64,000 nucleotides of DNA, taken from Perkinsus marinus ATCC 50983. Taxonomy: Eukaryota > Perkinsozoa > Perkinsida > Perkinsidae. Positions 54,201 to 64,000 of this stretch are shown here, piece after piece. A program made the translations under genes and the position numbers. Each line of letters begins with the position of its first letter. The stretch's first letter is position 1. The DNA lies in contig NW_003202674.1 in the NCBI RefSeq assembly GCF_000006405.1, positions 1-64,000 of the forward strand. The letters run 5' to 3'. A model generated the notes under the pieces. That model searched no databases. It was not told where the DNA came from and saw only the letters and a program-made list of their open reading frames with translations.

Positions 54201-56924
54201 TCACTGAGGAGGTCGACTTGTCGCCGCTTGCTGTCTATGCAAAGATGCGTAGTACTGCTGCCACGCTGCGGCCAGACCATAGGCACTACCATAAGCAGAC
54301 GAAGATTCCTGAAGAGACATGTAGTCCTCAAAGGCAAAACTGAATCATACCCCTGACGCTCCCTGACCACGTGCTGCTTGTGCAGGAGGTGAAGGGCCCC
54401 CAGCTGGTACAGGGGACTGCTGAGGAGTCATGTATCCCTGGGCTGGCTGCTGTCGCTGGAGTAAACATCCACCATATTGCTGCGAGTAATAGCCACCACA
54501 AGGACCTACGATATCAACAATACCAATCACAAGGTATTCGGGTGCACAGACCTCCAGCGTATGGAGGTGGCTGTTGCTGGTACTGGGGCATCATACTATT
54601 CCCAGCGCTGTAGCCTTCTATCTGGGGTTGCTGCCAAGGCTGGCCAGGAGGTGTCGAATGAGCCTCTGGTGGTCCACCTTGCATACCATAGGACCGAGCC
54701 GTGGAAGGAGGACCTTGCTGCTGCATATAGGGCTGTGGGCCTCCACTCCCCATCCGTCCACGTGGAGCACCATCACCACTCCCAAACAGGTAAGGTGGGA
54801 GACCATTGGCCGGTGCTGCCTTCACTACGTGAGCGCCCTGACACAACTACCTTCCGAGACCATCGACTCCATAAACCTTACCGCCAGTCTCTCGTTGATG
54901 AATCCAACCACAGTTATGATCCCATCGTGTGGCCCCTGAAGGGACACTTCTCGGTACGGGCCAGCGCCACTCTTGGAAATCTGTATATCGCAGCGACTGT
55001 CTTCCTTCAACCGATTGATGACCTCCCCACCACGACCGATGATGGCTCCAACACCATTGAATGGAACCTGATAGTAATAATACACGCCAATCACACTCCT
55101 CACGATAAAACGATGGGACGATTCGCGCCTGTTACGGTATGGCTGAAGCCACTGTAGATGTGGATATAGCTGGCATATAAAATCGGTTGAAAAACGGATA
55201 TCGCTGAAACCGAAATTATTCTGCGAGATCGTAGCTGTAAACAGTTCCATCGGATTCACGCGAGACCTGACGAGCCTCGAAGCCAACGTGCAATACACAT
55301 CAGCACTCGTTCGCCTCTTATCACCTCGAGTATGCAGAAATCAGCAGCAGCAGCAGCAGAGTTGTCGTTCCAGGCACCCTCTCCCCCACCCTTAATAGGG
55401 CCTCCGACTCTGCTACCACCAAAACCACCCCCACGTTGGTAACCCGCATTATAAGAGTTATCAAAACCTCCTCCCTGGTGATCGTCGTAGTCCATCCTAC
55501 GCCGTTTGGTCTCATCGTAGGATGGAGTCGAGCTGAGCCTCTTCTGAGATCGGACCTCCGGGTGGTCAACTTCATATTCAGAAATCAAGTCCGCGCAGGT
55601 AACCGTGCCAGCCACAACCTAGAACCAGAATATCAATACCCTCCCTATGGTTTCCGCACCCACCTTGTTAACCAACTCCTCACATTTATTCACAGCCCCC
55701 TCAGTGCCAACACAATTTACAGTTCGGGGCATGCCCCTAGTAGACCCGTGGTACTCAGCTGGTGGTACGGCCTGCTACAACATTTTAGTTTAACCTGACA
55801 CGCTTCGCTCCGCCTGCTATATTACCTTAATTTCGAGTCGAGCTCCGGAGCGCTCTTTGATCCTGGTCAAGGCGACGCCCTGTGGTCCGAGCACTTCCGA
55901 GACCTTGCTGTCTGGAATTTCAAAGAATCGTTGAGTTTCACCATCCTTGGGCTCCAGCGGAGATATTTTCTCACGAATGGCGTCAACTGCAGCCTAAATT
56001 TAGGGAGCCAAACCGAATAGAAATACCCCCCAGTGAAGTAAGTGACCGACTTGCAGCTGCTCCTCACTCTGGGCATCAACATAGAAAATGGTATAGCCCT
56101 GCTCACGCGTCGACTGGTCGCCCTAAGAGCCAAACGAATGACCCCAATTGAAAATTTGCGGGAAAATTGGTACGACAGCGTGCATGAGCACTGAGAACCG
56201 CTGGAAATAACGCAGCTCATTTCCCATGAAACGTAAAATATCCTCTGGCCGCCGACGGTGACATTCCAGGCCAATAGAGATTGCCAACACTAAATGCCCA
56301 GCAGCATAACTTCTTCACATAGCGTCACTAACCACAACAGGTGACCTCGTTGAGTTCATATCATTAACCCCAGTTCAAAAGCGTTCGCCATTCAGATCCC
56401 CCATATTCATCCGCTTGCTTTGTTTTGGCGCACCCTTCAGTGGCCCTGTCCAACTCCTTGAGCCATCTCAGACCCTGTTTGCCGTCCTTGGGAAGATTCT
56501 CAGACCTCCGGAGCTGCTGCTGCTGCAAACCTCTGATATGATCACTGCATAAGGGACCAGCACTCATCGACCAGCAGAGACCCCATGTAATCCGAGGCCG
56601 CCTTCTGAGCCATCACTGTGAGTTCCTATATCCATATTTCTTGTTGCTCATTTCCGCGTAGGTGACGCAAGGCTAATGATATAGAAATACGGCGTGTCAA
56701 CAATCGTTACTTTGGAGAATATCTCGACACCCAAAACACCCCCCTGGCACTACGTGAATATTGGCTCCAGTGAGCTGCTTCAAGTCACTTATAGTAGCGC
56801 CTCGTTTGCCAATAACCATCGAGACCAACTCCTGAGAGACCTCTACTTGCTCACGATACGGACCAGCATCAGGACCGAACTCAAACGCCTTGCTGGGGTT
56901 ACCTACGAGAAGGGTATACTGCAT
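54201..56924 (-). CDS. KH-domain RNA-binding protein, FUBP/KSRP-like
   Basis: Multi-exon on the minus strand. At least three KH domains are visible with their helix-turn motifs: VSQELVSMVIGKRGATISDL (about 56840-56780), ETQRFFEIPDSKVSEVLGPQ (about 55940-55880, GxxG replaced by GPQG), and PFNGVGAIIGRGGEVINRLK (about 55075-55015). Between them lie VMAQKAASDYMGSLLVDECW (near 56600), YTIFYVDAQSEEQLQ (near 56070) and an RGG/basic segment, TKRRRMDYDDHQGGGF (near 55500). The carboxyl part is Q/P/G-rich (54846-54350), and the last exon gives YGLAAAWQQYYASLHRQQ, ending at the stop at 54201. KH repeats followed by a Q/P/G-rich tail with a tyrosine-rich AWxxYY motif are the FUBP/KSRP architecture (single-stranded DNA/RNA binding, splicing and mRNA turnover). 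Exon borders are approximate and the start may lie farther upstream. Confidence 0.7.
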
Positions 56925-57332
56925 TCAGCTTGTTAAGTAGTAGTACCCCTAGGAGCGGTACGGGGCCCTGCAGGCTTCTGCTGGACGCCACTGACGGCCG
57001 GTCCTTCCTGCTGCATAGTTGCAACAAGGGAAATATAAAACTTCGCGGTCAAGATCGAAAATTGAGGAAATGCAAGTAAGAGCAAGATTGCAAGATGACT
57101 AAAACTCAACGCCTTTTCTCGGTGAACACCATCAACAGCAGCAGGAAGGACAGTGCTTACAGGGCGCTGAAATATGACAATAGGCGGACGCTTAACAAGA
57201 ACAGGCGATGACTACCAAAAACCTTTACCGTAAAAACCCGAACTATTCAGAATACGTCGTTGCCGAGCGGTCGATGGAGTCGTTCGTTGAATTCTCCACA
57301 ACATGGAGTCTACATATGCCTTGGAAACCTCC

Positions 57333-59948
57333 TTACTGTCGAAGGGGGCTATCGTAGTCACTATCACAGTGCTGGGGTGTGCCCGTGGCCAGAGGTGCGC
57401 CCACAGAGGTCTTATTAGAATGCGCATTCTTCCTACTACTACTCGCCCCGATACGTGATGCCCTAGCATTGACCATTGGGACCACTCCACTGAGCGATTT
57501 GGAAATTATATGGGAACCGCCTTGGGAGGGAGCGTTGAGAGTAGCCATGCTAAAGTTGTCGCTCTTCGTCGAAAGGCTATCCCTCTTGGGCTCGGCTCCA
57601 GGCGGTTCGGTAGCTCTCATGTCCACCGTGGACTCAGCGAGCCCCACGGGGTCCTCATACTTACTGTCCAACCGCATCCCTTTCTCGTGAGGAACACCAT
57701 CTCTAATTTCCTTCTGACCGCAACTATCATTCTGGGGTGGGTTTATCAAGCAGTCTGGAGTCGTCGAGTAGTTGCTCGATTGCATCGCCTCACGCGCAGC
57801 GGTGACACTCGCGGGGATTTGCGAAACCAGAACGGAATCTCCTTGGTCGCCTCCTGAGCCCTGGCTGCCTGCCTGTGTCGGGGCGCGTGTTTCTCCTCTA
57901 TGAAGACTTTCCGAAATTGCCACGCTTTCCATGAAGTTGCTCGCCAAGGCGGCCATGCTAGACCCGAAATTCGAGAAAACACTTTCCGGCTTTTTCGACG
58001 TAGCGTTGCCCGGTTGTCCCCCGAGGTGGCCCGTGTCACCAGGGCCCTCTTCGCTTGAGAATTCTCCAGAAGATGATGACACCGGAGTTGCAACAACATC
58101 ACTTTCGAGGTGATTGCTGAGTGCCGATCTCAGGTTGACTTTCGAGGCACTGAAAATATGGTTTTCGCTGTCACTTGTGGTTTCACAACTGTAGTCATCA
58201 GCCTGGACCGAACAGACAGGGGGAGACTTTCGCCTCATTTCAAGACTCCCACGCGGATTGTGGTCTGCCTCCAGAGACTCCTTAAGGAAGGGTCTCGCTG
58301 CTGGCCCCCGGGGAGAAAACTCAACGGCTCTATTGCCGAATTTCTTCCCTCTACTGCTGCGTTTTAGTGACTTCGACAGAGAGTCGATGAAGAAGCGAGA
58401 CGCATAATGGCAATATACCGAGTTTAGAGTCTTGCGGGCCACGTGGGATCGTCTCGGCCCTGCCTTATGGGTCGGCCCCTTCGGGTGAACCGATTTGGGA
58501 ACCTGCCGGTTGTTCGAGACTTGTCGCTCATCGGCAGCACCAATGGCATCCACGTTGGATTGGGGCAGTCGACTCAGACCAACAACCAGCGGCATACTGA
58601 CTAACTGTGGCGGAGTATGGACCCCTTCGGTGACTGCTAGGCCGCCCGAGGGTAGCTGCTCTGATTGGCTCATCACTGGAGAGCCCTCTCTAGGAGACGA
58701 TGGTCTCGAATTCTCTACTGGCATCCCTACTGACGTACCCCCTTCCTCCAGCATCCCCAATGACGTGTCCCCTTCCTGCGGCATCCCCAACGACGTGTCC
58801 CCTTCCTCCGGCATCGCTACTGACGTGCCCTCTTCCTCCGGAATCCCCAATGACGTGCCCCCTTCCTGTGTCCTCCCCAACGACGTGCCCTCTTCCTCCA
58901 GCCTCCCCAACGACGTGCCCTCTTCCTCCGGAATCCCCAACGACGTGCCCTCTTCCTCCGGAATCCCCAATGACGTGCCCTCTTCCTCCAGCCTCCCCAA
59001 CGACGTGCCCTCTTCCTCCGGAATCCCCAATGACGTGCCCTCTTCCTCCAGCCTCCCCAACGACGTGCCCTCTTCCTCCGGAATCCCCAATGACGTGCCC
59101 CCTTCCTCCGGCATCCCTAACGACGTGCCCCCTTCCTCCGGCATCCCCAATGACGTGCCCCCTTCCTGCGCCCTTGTTATCATCGTAGAGGACACCGAGG
59201 GAGTCCTTTCCGTTGTAATGCCCCCGACCACTGCGGTCGTCTGAGGCGAGGCGATACGGTCCTTAACACGCTGGTGATGCTGTATTCGAACCGTATTCTC
59301 CCTCTCTGCCGTAGCGCACGCCCTCCGCACCTCCTGAACCCTCAATTCTCTATATTGGACATAATGAGCTGCCCAGACATGAGCTTTAGGTTGGTCGCCA
59401 TGAACATCACCGCTCCTGCGTGGTCGACTGTGACTACCCAGAGGCCGTCCGCGACCAGTCGAGGTAGCACTCTTGCCTTCACTCGATGCACGCGACTTGC
59501 GACGAGGCTTATGGACCACTAACCTCGGCACAGCTAAAGGCTTATCATAGCAATCCCGGCCTCGCTTCGGCATCGTCAATGGGGCCATCTCGGTCTTTAC
59601 TCCTGGCCGTTGTGATGGCGTCGGAGGAGGTGTTATTGAAGCCTTCTCGCGCGCCTTTAGAAGACGGCACGTTAAAGCATTCAGGTAGCGGTCGATGACG
59701 TCATCCAACCCCCTGAAATTGAATATTCTTGAGTAGACCGATACGAGGGAGAAAGAAAGAGCCCACCTGGCGTGCTGACATGTGGAGATTATTTCAGGGA
59801 TTTTACTCTCCTCCAGCCTCCCCATCGACACTCTACTATTGAGGGCCCTCAGGATCGACCTCAGGGCAACTCGGAAGGTGGCCTCTGCCTGATGTGGGTG
59901 AGAAGTCGCGGTGATTGCCGATTCAGAAATGGCGTCCTTCCTAAACAT
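57333..59948 (-). CDS. 871-residue protein with fifteen 10-residue repeats
   Basis: One long open frame. Residues about 1-100 (FRVALRSILRALNSRVSMGR ... VSVYSRIFNFRGLDDVIDRY) are helical and not recognised. A basic region follows (HKPRRKSRASSEGKSATSTG), then the repeat domain of EEGTSLGIPE-type decapeptides, encoded by 58722-59171. The remaining ~430 residues are serine-rich and low in hydrophobic content, with no signal peptide or membrane segment. The long antisense frames over the repeats are by-products of the 30-bp period. Possibly a nuclear or cytoskeletal scaffold protein, but no function can be assigned. An upstream exon at 59978-60169 cannot be excluded. Confidence 0.7.
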   Translation of the reverse strand: MFRKDAISESAITATSHPHQAEATFRVALRSILRALNSRVSMGRLEESKIPEIISTCQHARWALSFSLVSVYSRIFNFRGLDDVIDRYLNALTCRLLKAREKASITPPPTPSQRPGVKTEMAPLTMPKRGRDCYDKPLAVPRLVVHKPRRKSRASSEGKSATSTGRGRPLGSHSRPRRSGDVHGDQPKAHVWAAHYVQYRELRVQEVRRACATAERENTVRIQHHQRVKDRIASPQTTAVVGGITTERTPSVSSTMITRAQEGGTSLGMPEEGGTSLGMPEEGGTSLGIPEEEGTSLGRLEEEGTSLGIPEEEGTSLGRLEEEGTSLGIPEEEGTSLGIPEEEGTSLGRLEEEGTSLGRTQEGGTSLGIPEEEGTSVAMPEEGDTSLGMPQEGDTSLGMLEEGGTSVGMPVENSRPSSPREGSPVMSQSEQLPSGGLAVTEGVHTPPQLVSMPLVVGLSRLPQSNVDAIGAADERQVSNNRQVPKSVHPKGPTHKAGPRRSHVARKTLNSVYCHYASRFFIDSLSKSLKRSSRGKKFGNRAVEFSPRGPAARPFLKESLEADHNPRGSLEMRRKSPPVCSVQADDYSCETTSDSENHIFSASKVNLRSALSNHLESDVVATPVSSSSGEFSSEEGPGDTGHLGGQPGNATSKKPESVFSNFGSSMAALASNFMESVAISESLHRGETRAPTQAGSQGSGGDQGDSVLVSQIPASVTAAREAMQSSNYSTTPDCLINPPQNDSCGQKEIRDGVPHEKGMRLDSKYEDPVGLAESTVDMRATEPPGAEPKRDSLSTKSDNFSMATLNAPSQGGSHIISKSLSGVVPMVNARASRIGASSSRKNAHSNKTSVGAPLATGTPQHCDSDYDSPLRQ
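58722..59171 (-). repeat. 30-bp coding minisatellite, 15 copies
   Basis: Exactly 450 bp, 15 units of 30 bp encoding (E/G)EGTSLG(I/R/M)(P/L)E. Two alternating variants (SLGIPEEEG and SLGRLEEEG) in the middle suggest recent expansion as 60-bp pairs; outer units are more diverged. Confidence 0.9.
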
Positions 59949-59977
59949 AAATGAGCTCTCTGGCTAGATAGACTGTG

Positions 59978-60169
59978 TTAGGACGAATACTCGCATGAGC
60001 TCTCATGAGTTTTCCGAAGCATCTCGTTGAGTTTCATAAGTATCGTCTCCCGCTCAACTACCCCTCCAGCGAGGAGGATATGAGCGCCGACTTCCTTCGC
60101 CAGCTCTCGGGCAAGCATAGATCGATCTCGACGAGGCGGAGCGAAGGACATCAGAAGACACACAAACAA
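59978..60169 (-). CDS. Possible small exon
   Basis: Minus-strand frame MSFAPPRRDRSMLARELAKE continuing VGAHILLAGGVVERETILMK LNEMLRKTHES to a stop at 59978. Amphipathic helix composition; could be a small gene or an upstream exon of the 871-residue protein. Unrecognised. Confidence 0.25.
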   Translation of the reverse strand: MFVCLLMSFAPPRRDRSMLARELAKEVGAHILLAGGVVERETILMKLNEMLRKTHESSCEYSS

Positions 60170-60204
60170 CTTTGAGAGGCTCCGAGTATTTCTAGAGCTT
60201 TATG

Positions 60205-60245
60205 TTTGGTTTCCTCAGCTGAGCTCAGCAAATTTCTCGTTATAG
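60205..60245. mobile_element. Family A repeat fragment
   Basis: Contains TTTCCTCAGCTGAGCTCAGC; only one end is preserved. The following stretch to 60898 holds only weak ORFs (60250-60450 minus, 60691 plus). Confidence 0.5.
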
Positions 60246-60898
60246 AGGCTTACATGAAAATTTTGGTATAAGTGTATAGCAACCAATTTAATAAACAAGA
60301 GCTCCTCCTGCCCATCACGATAACCGTGTTATGTTCTTCCATGATTAAAAACAACGCATACCATGCCAACCACAAAGATCCCATGATTGAATTCCACGAG
60401 CAAACAGATTCGACAACGTGGTTTACCGCCTCGTAAGTGACCCCCAACATTCAAGACGATACTCCTCTTATTACAAAGTTGAATAACTCACAGCCTACTA
60501 AGATTGAGCTTATCGAAAATTTGCTAGCATACCCCCTTCATCACAAAATCATACACTTGGCGTTTTCTGCACCCGTCTGGTAGCTGTGGAGCGATAACCA
60601 TATTGAGTACGTTGATGAAACTATGCTGTACATAGTAGTAGCGCTATAGTATAAAACGCGACTCTCTTCTGTGAGTCATAACAACAAGCAATGCATATGA
60701 AGACCACAGGCATCCGGAATTATCAAAATACTGCTGAAGCAACTATCCGGTGGGCGTCGAGTCTCAAGACGGTATCATCAGCAACACATACCACTCCTTT
60801 TGCATTTTCTCGCTCCAGCTCTATAACGATTCTTGGCCTCCTTTTCGGCTTCGGTTTCGATACCAGAAATGCCTGGACCAAAAATTACAAATTTTACT

Positions 60899-61011
60899 CA
60901 GTGGAGTTTCACGACCGTAATATGAAAATTTTCCGACCTCTGCATAGTGCGAATATCGCGTTTTTCACAGAGTTTTACGCCACTTCACGTACATTAGATG
61001 AAACTCCACTG
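60899..61011. mobile_element. Short TIR element, family B (113 bp, best copy)
   Basis: Perfect 13-bp terminal inverted repeats CAGTGGAGTTTCA and TGAAACTCCACTG; interior includes GCATAGTGCGAATATCGCG. CAGTG termini are hAT-like, but no 8-bp target duplication is visible in the flanks. Confidence 0.85.
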
Positions 61012-61039
61012 TTTAGAGAGAGACGCAAGACAACTCGAA

Positions 61040-61200
61040 AGTTCTTAGGAGCTCATATAAGCCTAAACCCGAGCCTCTACTACCGTAAGGATTCCCAAGT
61101 CCTCCTCCATCATAGTAGTTGCCATACGGAGTGCCCCCATTGCCAACAGTCGCATACGTAGGATAGGCCCTTTTCGTAATAGTGTTCCTCCCACTGCACG
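61040..61200 (-). CDS. Glycine/tyrosine-rich exon
   Basis: Minus frame YATVGNGGTPYGNYYDGGGL then GNPYGSRGSGLGLYELLRTF reaches a stop at 61013, next to the family B element. Composition like the exons at 42932 and 43644. The parent gene is unresolved. 61210-62260 shows nothing else supportable. Confidence 0.35.
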
Positions 61201-62264
61201 TCAAACACTCACCCGTATATCGCTGGAGCGTGCTCAATCTGTCGCTGGTCTAATGCATGTACAGACCCAGCCTGCTCGACGTACACGTATTGGGCGCTGA
61301 GACGGAGTTGCATTGATCACAGACATCGAAGAAAACTACCGATATTGATCATCGGAGCGTGGCGGTTTCGATGGGTCATGCCTTTTACTAAACACATGTA
61401 GGAATTCTACTCTTTACTCAATAACAATACTACCTCGCACCGATCGTCCGATCCGCAGCAGCAGCACTAGCAGAATTTTTCATGGGGGGAAAATTCAACT
61501 AACTAAGAGTGACTTCAATATGCGCTGATTGGGAATGTGAAGGGAATAAGAGCAGTAGAATTGCATGTACTATCCAGCCCACGAGCCCCCAGCTGCACAC
61601 TCTAGGCATTCTCAGCCAGACTTAAGGAGCGTATTTTTTTCTTAGGCAAATTAAAAAAATCTGTGTTTCTCGTTAACGAATCAGAGTTTTGAGCTGAAAC
61701 TTCAACAGGATATACTCATTATCATGGTACATCACATGTTGAGTCGAAACGGTCATGTTCGGAACGGTTACTGATATATCATGGCGAGCGAAATAATCAC
61801 CCCCGCGAACCGTGCAGATTCCTTAGGCAACACAACAGAACCTTAGTCCTAATTACATGATTGCCTCTATGGATTATATCATTGATAAGATATTGTTATG
61901 TCCCTTTTCATGCGATCGCCCTGAGATATGTAATCCACTCAAACTGTGATAAGCTAAGCTAGATATTTCCGTGTTTGCAATCATAGATGGATTATTATTA
62001 AATCTCTTATCAACTCCTTCATTGCTATGTCAAGTTCCCCTTCCCTAGGGTCACAGCAATATAAATATACAATAGACTAACCTGATATTTATTACACATT
62101 ATTACAAGTCGATTTTTAGTGGAGATAGTGGAAATTTCAAGCGCGCCAAGTTGCCAACCTTGCCAAGCCCAGGTCTACCACCAATAACGAGTTTCGATTG
62201 CCAAAATCGAGATGATGTCGTCCACTCCCCCGTGAATAGACACTGAATTCCCCAAAATTTTCAC

Positions 62265-62325
62265 CAAATTTTCATTTTGTATACCACACATGTGGTTGAT
62301 CATGTGCATATTTTCCCACTCAGCC
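62265..62325. mobile_element. Family A repeat copy
   Basis: Contains CACACATGTGGTTGATCATG TGC and TATTTTCCCAC, the right end of the family. Confidence 0.55.
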
Positions 62326-62393
62326 ACCCGAAATAGTAACCGTACCTGATGGCGAAGACTCAATCGCCATTCTCAATATCGTAAAGCCTTTCC

Positions 62394-62415
62394 GAAGAGA
62401 GTCTCTTCAAGAGAC
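62394..62415. repeat. 22-nt palindromic scar
   Basis: G-AAGAGA-G-TCTCTT-C-AAGAGA-C: perfect, octamer GAAGAGAC, 270 bp downstream of the V-ATPase gene. Confidence 0.9.
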
Positions 62416-62681
62416 GTAAAATAAAAAATATATTTTTCATATATTAACCAACGCAACAAACCCTGTTGTAGTCGACACATACTGCTCAGCAGTTCACTTC
62501 GATGAAGTAGTACTCGCCAATTCTCAACCACACTAGACCCGTACAGAATTGGCGTACAATATCATCACAACAGTAATCGTATAAAGGGAATAGAACCAGC
62601 AGATTCAACTCGAATCGCTCTTCAACACAGTCACCACCCTTAGGGCGGTGACTGATGTGGTGACAGGATGAGAAAGACGAC

Positions 62682-63307
62682 CTATTGAGGAGCGAACGAG
62701 CTGCAGAGGCCAGCGCCCTTCTCAGTAGCAGTGGAGGCAACAACAAGACCAACAATGAGACCGTAAAGGCCCAAAGCTTCAGCGAAGATCAAAATCAATA
62801 TCATCCCCACGAAGAGCTTGGGCTGCTGGGCATTAGCACGAACACCAGAGTCACCGACAATACCAATTGCCAACCCGGCGGCTAGGGATGAGAGACCAAC
62901 AGTAAGACCCGCACCTACCATTGAAAAATCAAAATACTTATACTCTCAGATTTACCACTTACCAAGATGGGCATAGCCAGAATACTGGGAATAGGTAGCG
63001 GGAGTATCCATTTTACCGTTAATGATAACGGAGGTGATAAGACCGTAGATTCCCAACACACCTGCCATAACCACAGGGATGATGGAACGCATCACCAGGT
63101 CGGGCCTCATCACGCCCATGGAGCAAATACCAACACCAGATTTGGCAGTACCTGGACAGCAGAGTTGAATCAGACCGACTAAAGATAGGGAAACTCACCG
63201 TAGGCAGCGCCGAGGTTGGCGAAACTGATGGCAGCGGTGATACCCATGAAGCCGAAGAAGGCCGAGCTGGGCTCGCAAGCGGCGAGAGCGGTGGATGCGG
63301 CGAACAT
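62682..63307 (-). CDS. V-type H+-ATPase proteolipid subunit c
   Basis: Three exons, 63199-63307, 62963-63151 and 62682-62914, with introns of 47 and 48 bp (GTGAGT...CAG, GTAAGT...TAG), give a 176-residue protein. Four transmembrane helices are visible: [20 protein letters not shown], the [20 protein letters not shown] segment, [20 protein letters not shown], and [20 protein letters not shown]. The last carries the proton-binding glutamate (IFAEALG). The [17 protein letters not shown] loop is a family signature. Length is slightly above the usual ~155-165 owing to a longer tail ([18 protein letters not shown]). Subunits c form the membrane ring of the V-ATPase, which acidifies vacuoles and endosomes. 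Its ATG lies 80 bp after the stop of the next gene on the same strand, a tight spacing compatible with trans-splicing (a CTTTTTAG acceptor-like site lies about 30 bases upstream of the ATG). Confidence 0.95.
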
Positions 63308-63387
63308 GTTAACAATAGCAAGAAAAAACTTCTACTAAAAAGAGACTATTTTCCGAGGAAATACAAGCCCAACACAAAACTGAATTT

Positions 63388-63981
63388 TCACAAGAACCAT
63401 GCATCTATGCAGGTGCTTCTGCAGTTGAGCTCCCGGCTTGCTGAGTATCACTCTGATGAAAATCTATTGAGACTCAATACCAAAAAACCTACCCCTTCTG
63501 AAGAGACTGGTTGAGGTGGTTGAGAATTACGTTCATCATAATCGAGATGGAACGACCTGGCAAAAAGGTAAAAACTCCCCGGGTTAGCACTGATTCCACC
63601 GGCCTTGCTGCCAGTCCTCCTCCACAACGGGAATAGTGTGCATCAGACCTCTCCATAGATCTTCACGAGCCGCTGCTGGAGCCAAGCCAACCCCTTCAGA
63701 ATCTCGCAACGCGACGACAAGACACGAAAAAAGGCGAACGCATCCACCCCTTACAGAGGTAGGCCCTATCGGGGAGGCGCAAGAACTTGACGATCTGAAT
63801 AGTAAAAAATAGACTAAAATGCTCGACAGTCGCGAACCTTTTCTTGCAGGTCCCTAGTGTTGACATCAGGCACAGGCGTCTCGAGAGAGTGACGACCACG
63901 GCGGGAAGGGGCAGCTCCCTGCTGAGTGGTCGAGGAGAAGAAGAACGACTGAGGGAATTGTGAAGGAACGGCTTGGGACAT
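63388..63981 (-). CDS. Small four-exon gene, 92 residues, unknown
   Basis: Exons 63838-63981 (ATG, MSQAVPSQFPQSFFFSSTTQ...), 63755-63794, 63493-63556 and 63388-63418 are joined by GT-AG introns of 43, 198, and 74 bp, keeping one frame to the stop at 63388-63390. The amino third is low-complexity and arginine/serine-rich. The rest is helical (DLQEKIVKFLRLPDRAYL then CRSISIMMNVILNHLNQSLQ). The long second intron carries an alternative frame, so splice variants are possible. No family is recognised. It sits immediately upstream of the V-ATPase c gene on the same strand. Confidence 0.55.
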
Positions 63982-64000
63982 GCCTTGGCGAGCTACGGCT

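Noticed and set aside
58495-59244. Plus-strand 249- and 162-codon frames (SSGIPNDVPSS.. and LPPESPTTCP..)
   Set aside because: Antisense by-products of the 30-bp repeat inside the 871-residue minus-strand gene.

Overview
This is nuclear eukaryotic DNA, most likely from a Perkinsus-like protist (Perkinsozoa, sister to dinoflagellates). The evidence is a 22-nt sequence present twice (32367-32388 +, 36929-36950 -) that matches the dinoflagellate/perkinsid spliced-leader exon at 20 of 22 positions, genes with many short GT-AG introns (47 and 48 bp in the V-ATPase gene), and a folate-biopterin transporter family gene. No bacterial operon logic applies. Layout: about 1-24 kb and 28-41 kb are repeat-rich; 24-26 kb and 41-64 kb carry most host-type genes. 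The repeat-rich part holds a degraded gene family (copies near 3.3, 18.3 and 21.9 kb), four copies of a tiny secreted cysteine-rich peptide gene (5.6, 20.0, 32.0, 37.2 kb), a serine-rich coiled-coil gene with duplicated exons (7.5-9.0 kb), an 18-copy hairpin satellite (9.3-10.1 kb), a Mutator-like transposase gene (12.3-15.0 kb), a broken tyrosine-recombinase (DIRS/Ngaro-like) element (16.1-18.3 kb), and an imperfect giant inverted repeat (28.1-33.1 against 36.2-39.7 kb) around a dead non-LTR retrotransposon. The gene-rich part holds a probable helical-repeat protein (39.7-41.9 kb), several partly resolved multi-exon loci (42.9-53 kb), a KH-domain RNA-binding protein resembling FUBP/KSRP (54.2-56.9 kb), an 871-residue protein with fifteen 10-residue repeats (57.3-59.9 kb), the V-ATPase proteolipid subunit c (62.7-63.3 kb) and a small unknown gene just upstream of it. 

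The most striking observation is a scar seen about twenty times across the window. An ordinary octamer N-X6-M has become N-X6-[reverse complement of N-X6-M]-X6-M, a net gain of exactly 14 bp. Nine cases are confirmed by an uninterrupted paralogous copy elsewhere in the window, and a tenth by a reading frame that breaks at the scar. The geometry (8-bp duplication, single-base hairpin centres, terminal base of each duplicate replaced by its complement) is what hairpin-ended excision of a transposon with 8-bp target duplications should leave when the two opened hairpins anneal. Two sites (4286-4344 and 45252-45311) retain both full hairpin arms. The responsible element is not identified here; a hAT or the Mutator-like family present in the window are the candidates. 

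Exon structures were read by eye from splice motifs and reading frames. Those given as exact for the V-ATPase gene, its neighbour and the coiled-coil gene are internally frame-consistent; the other multi-exon genes are approximate.
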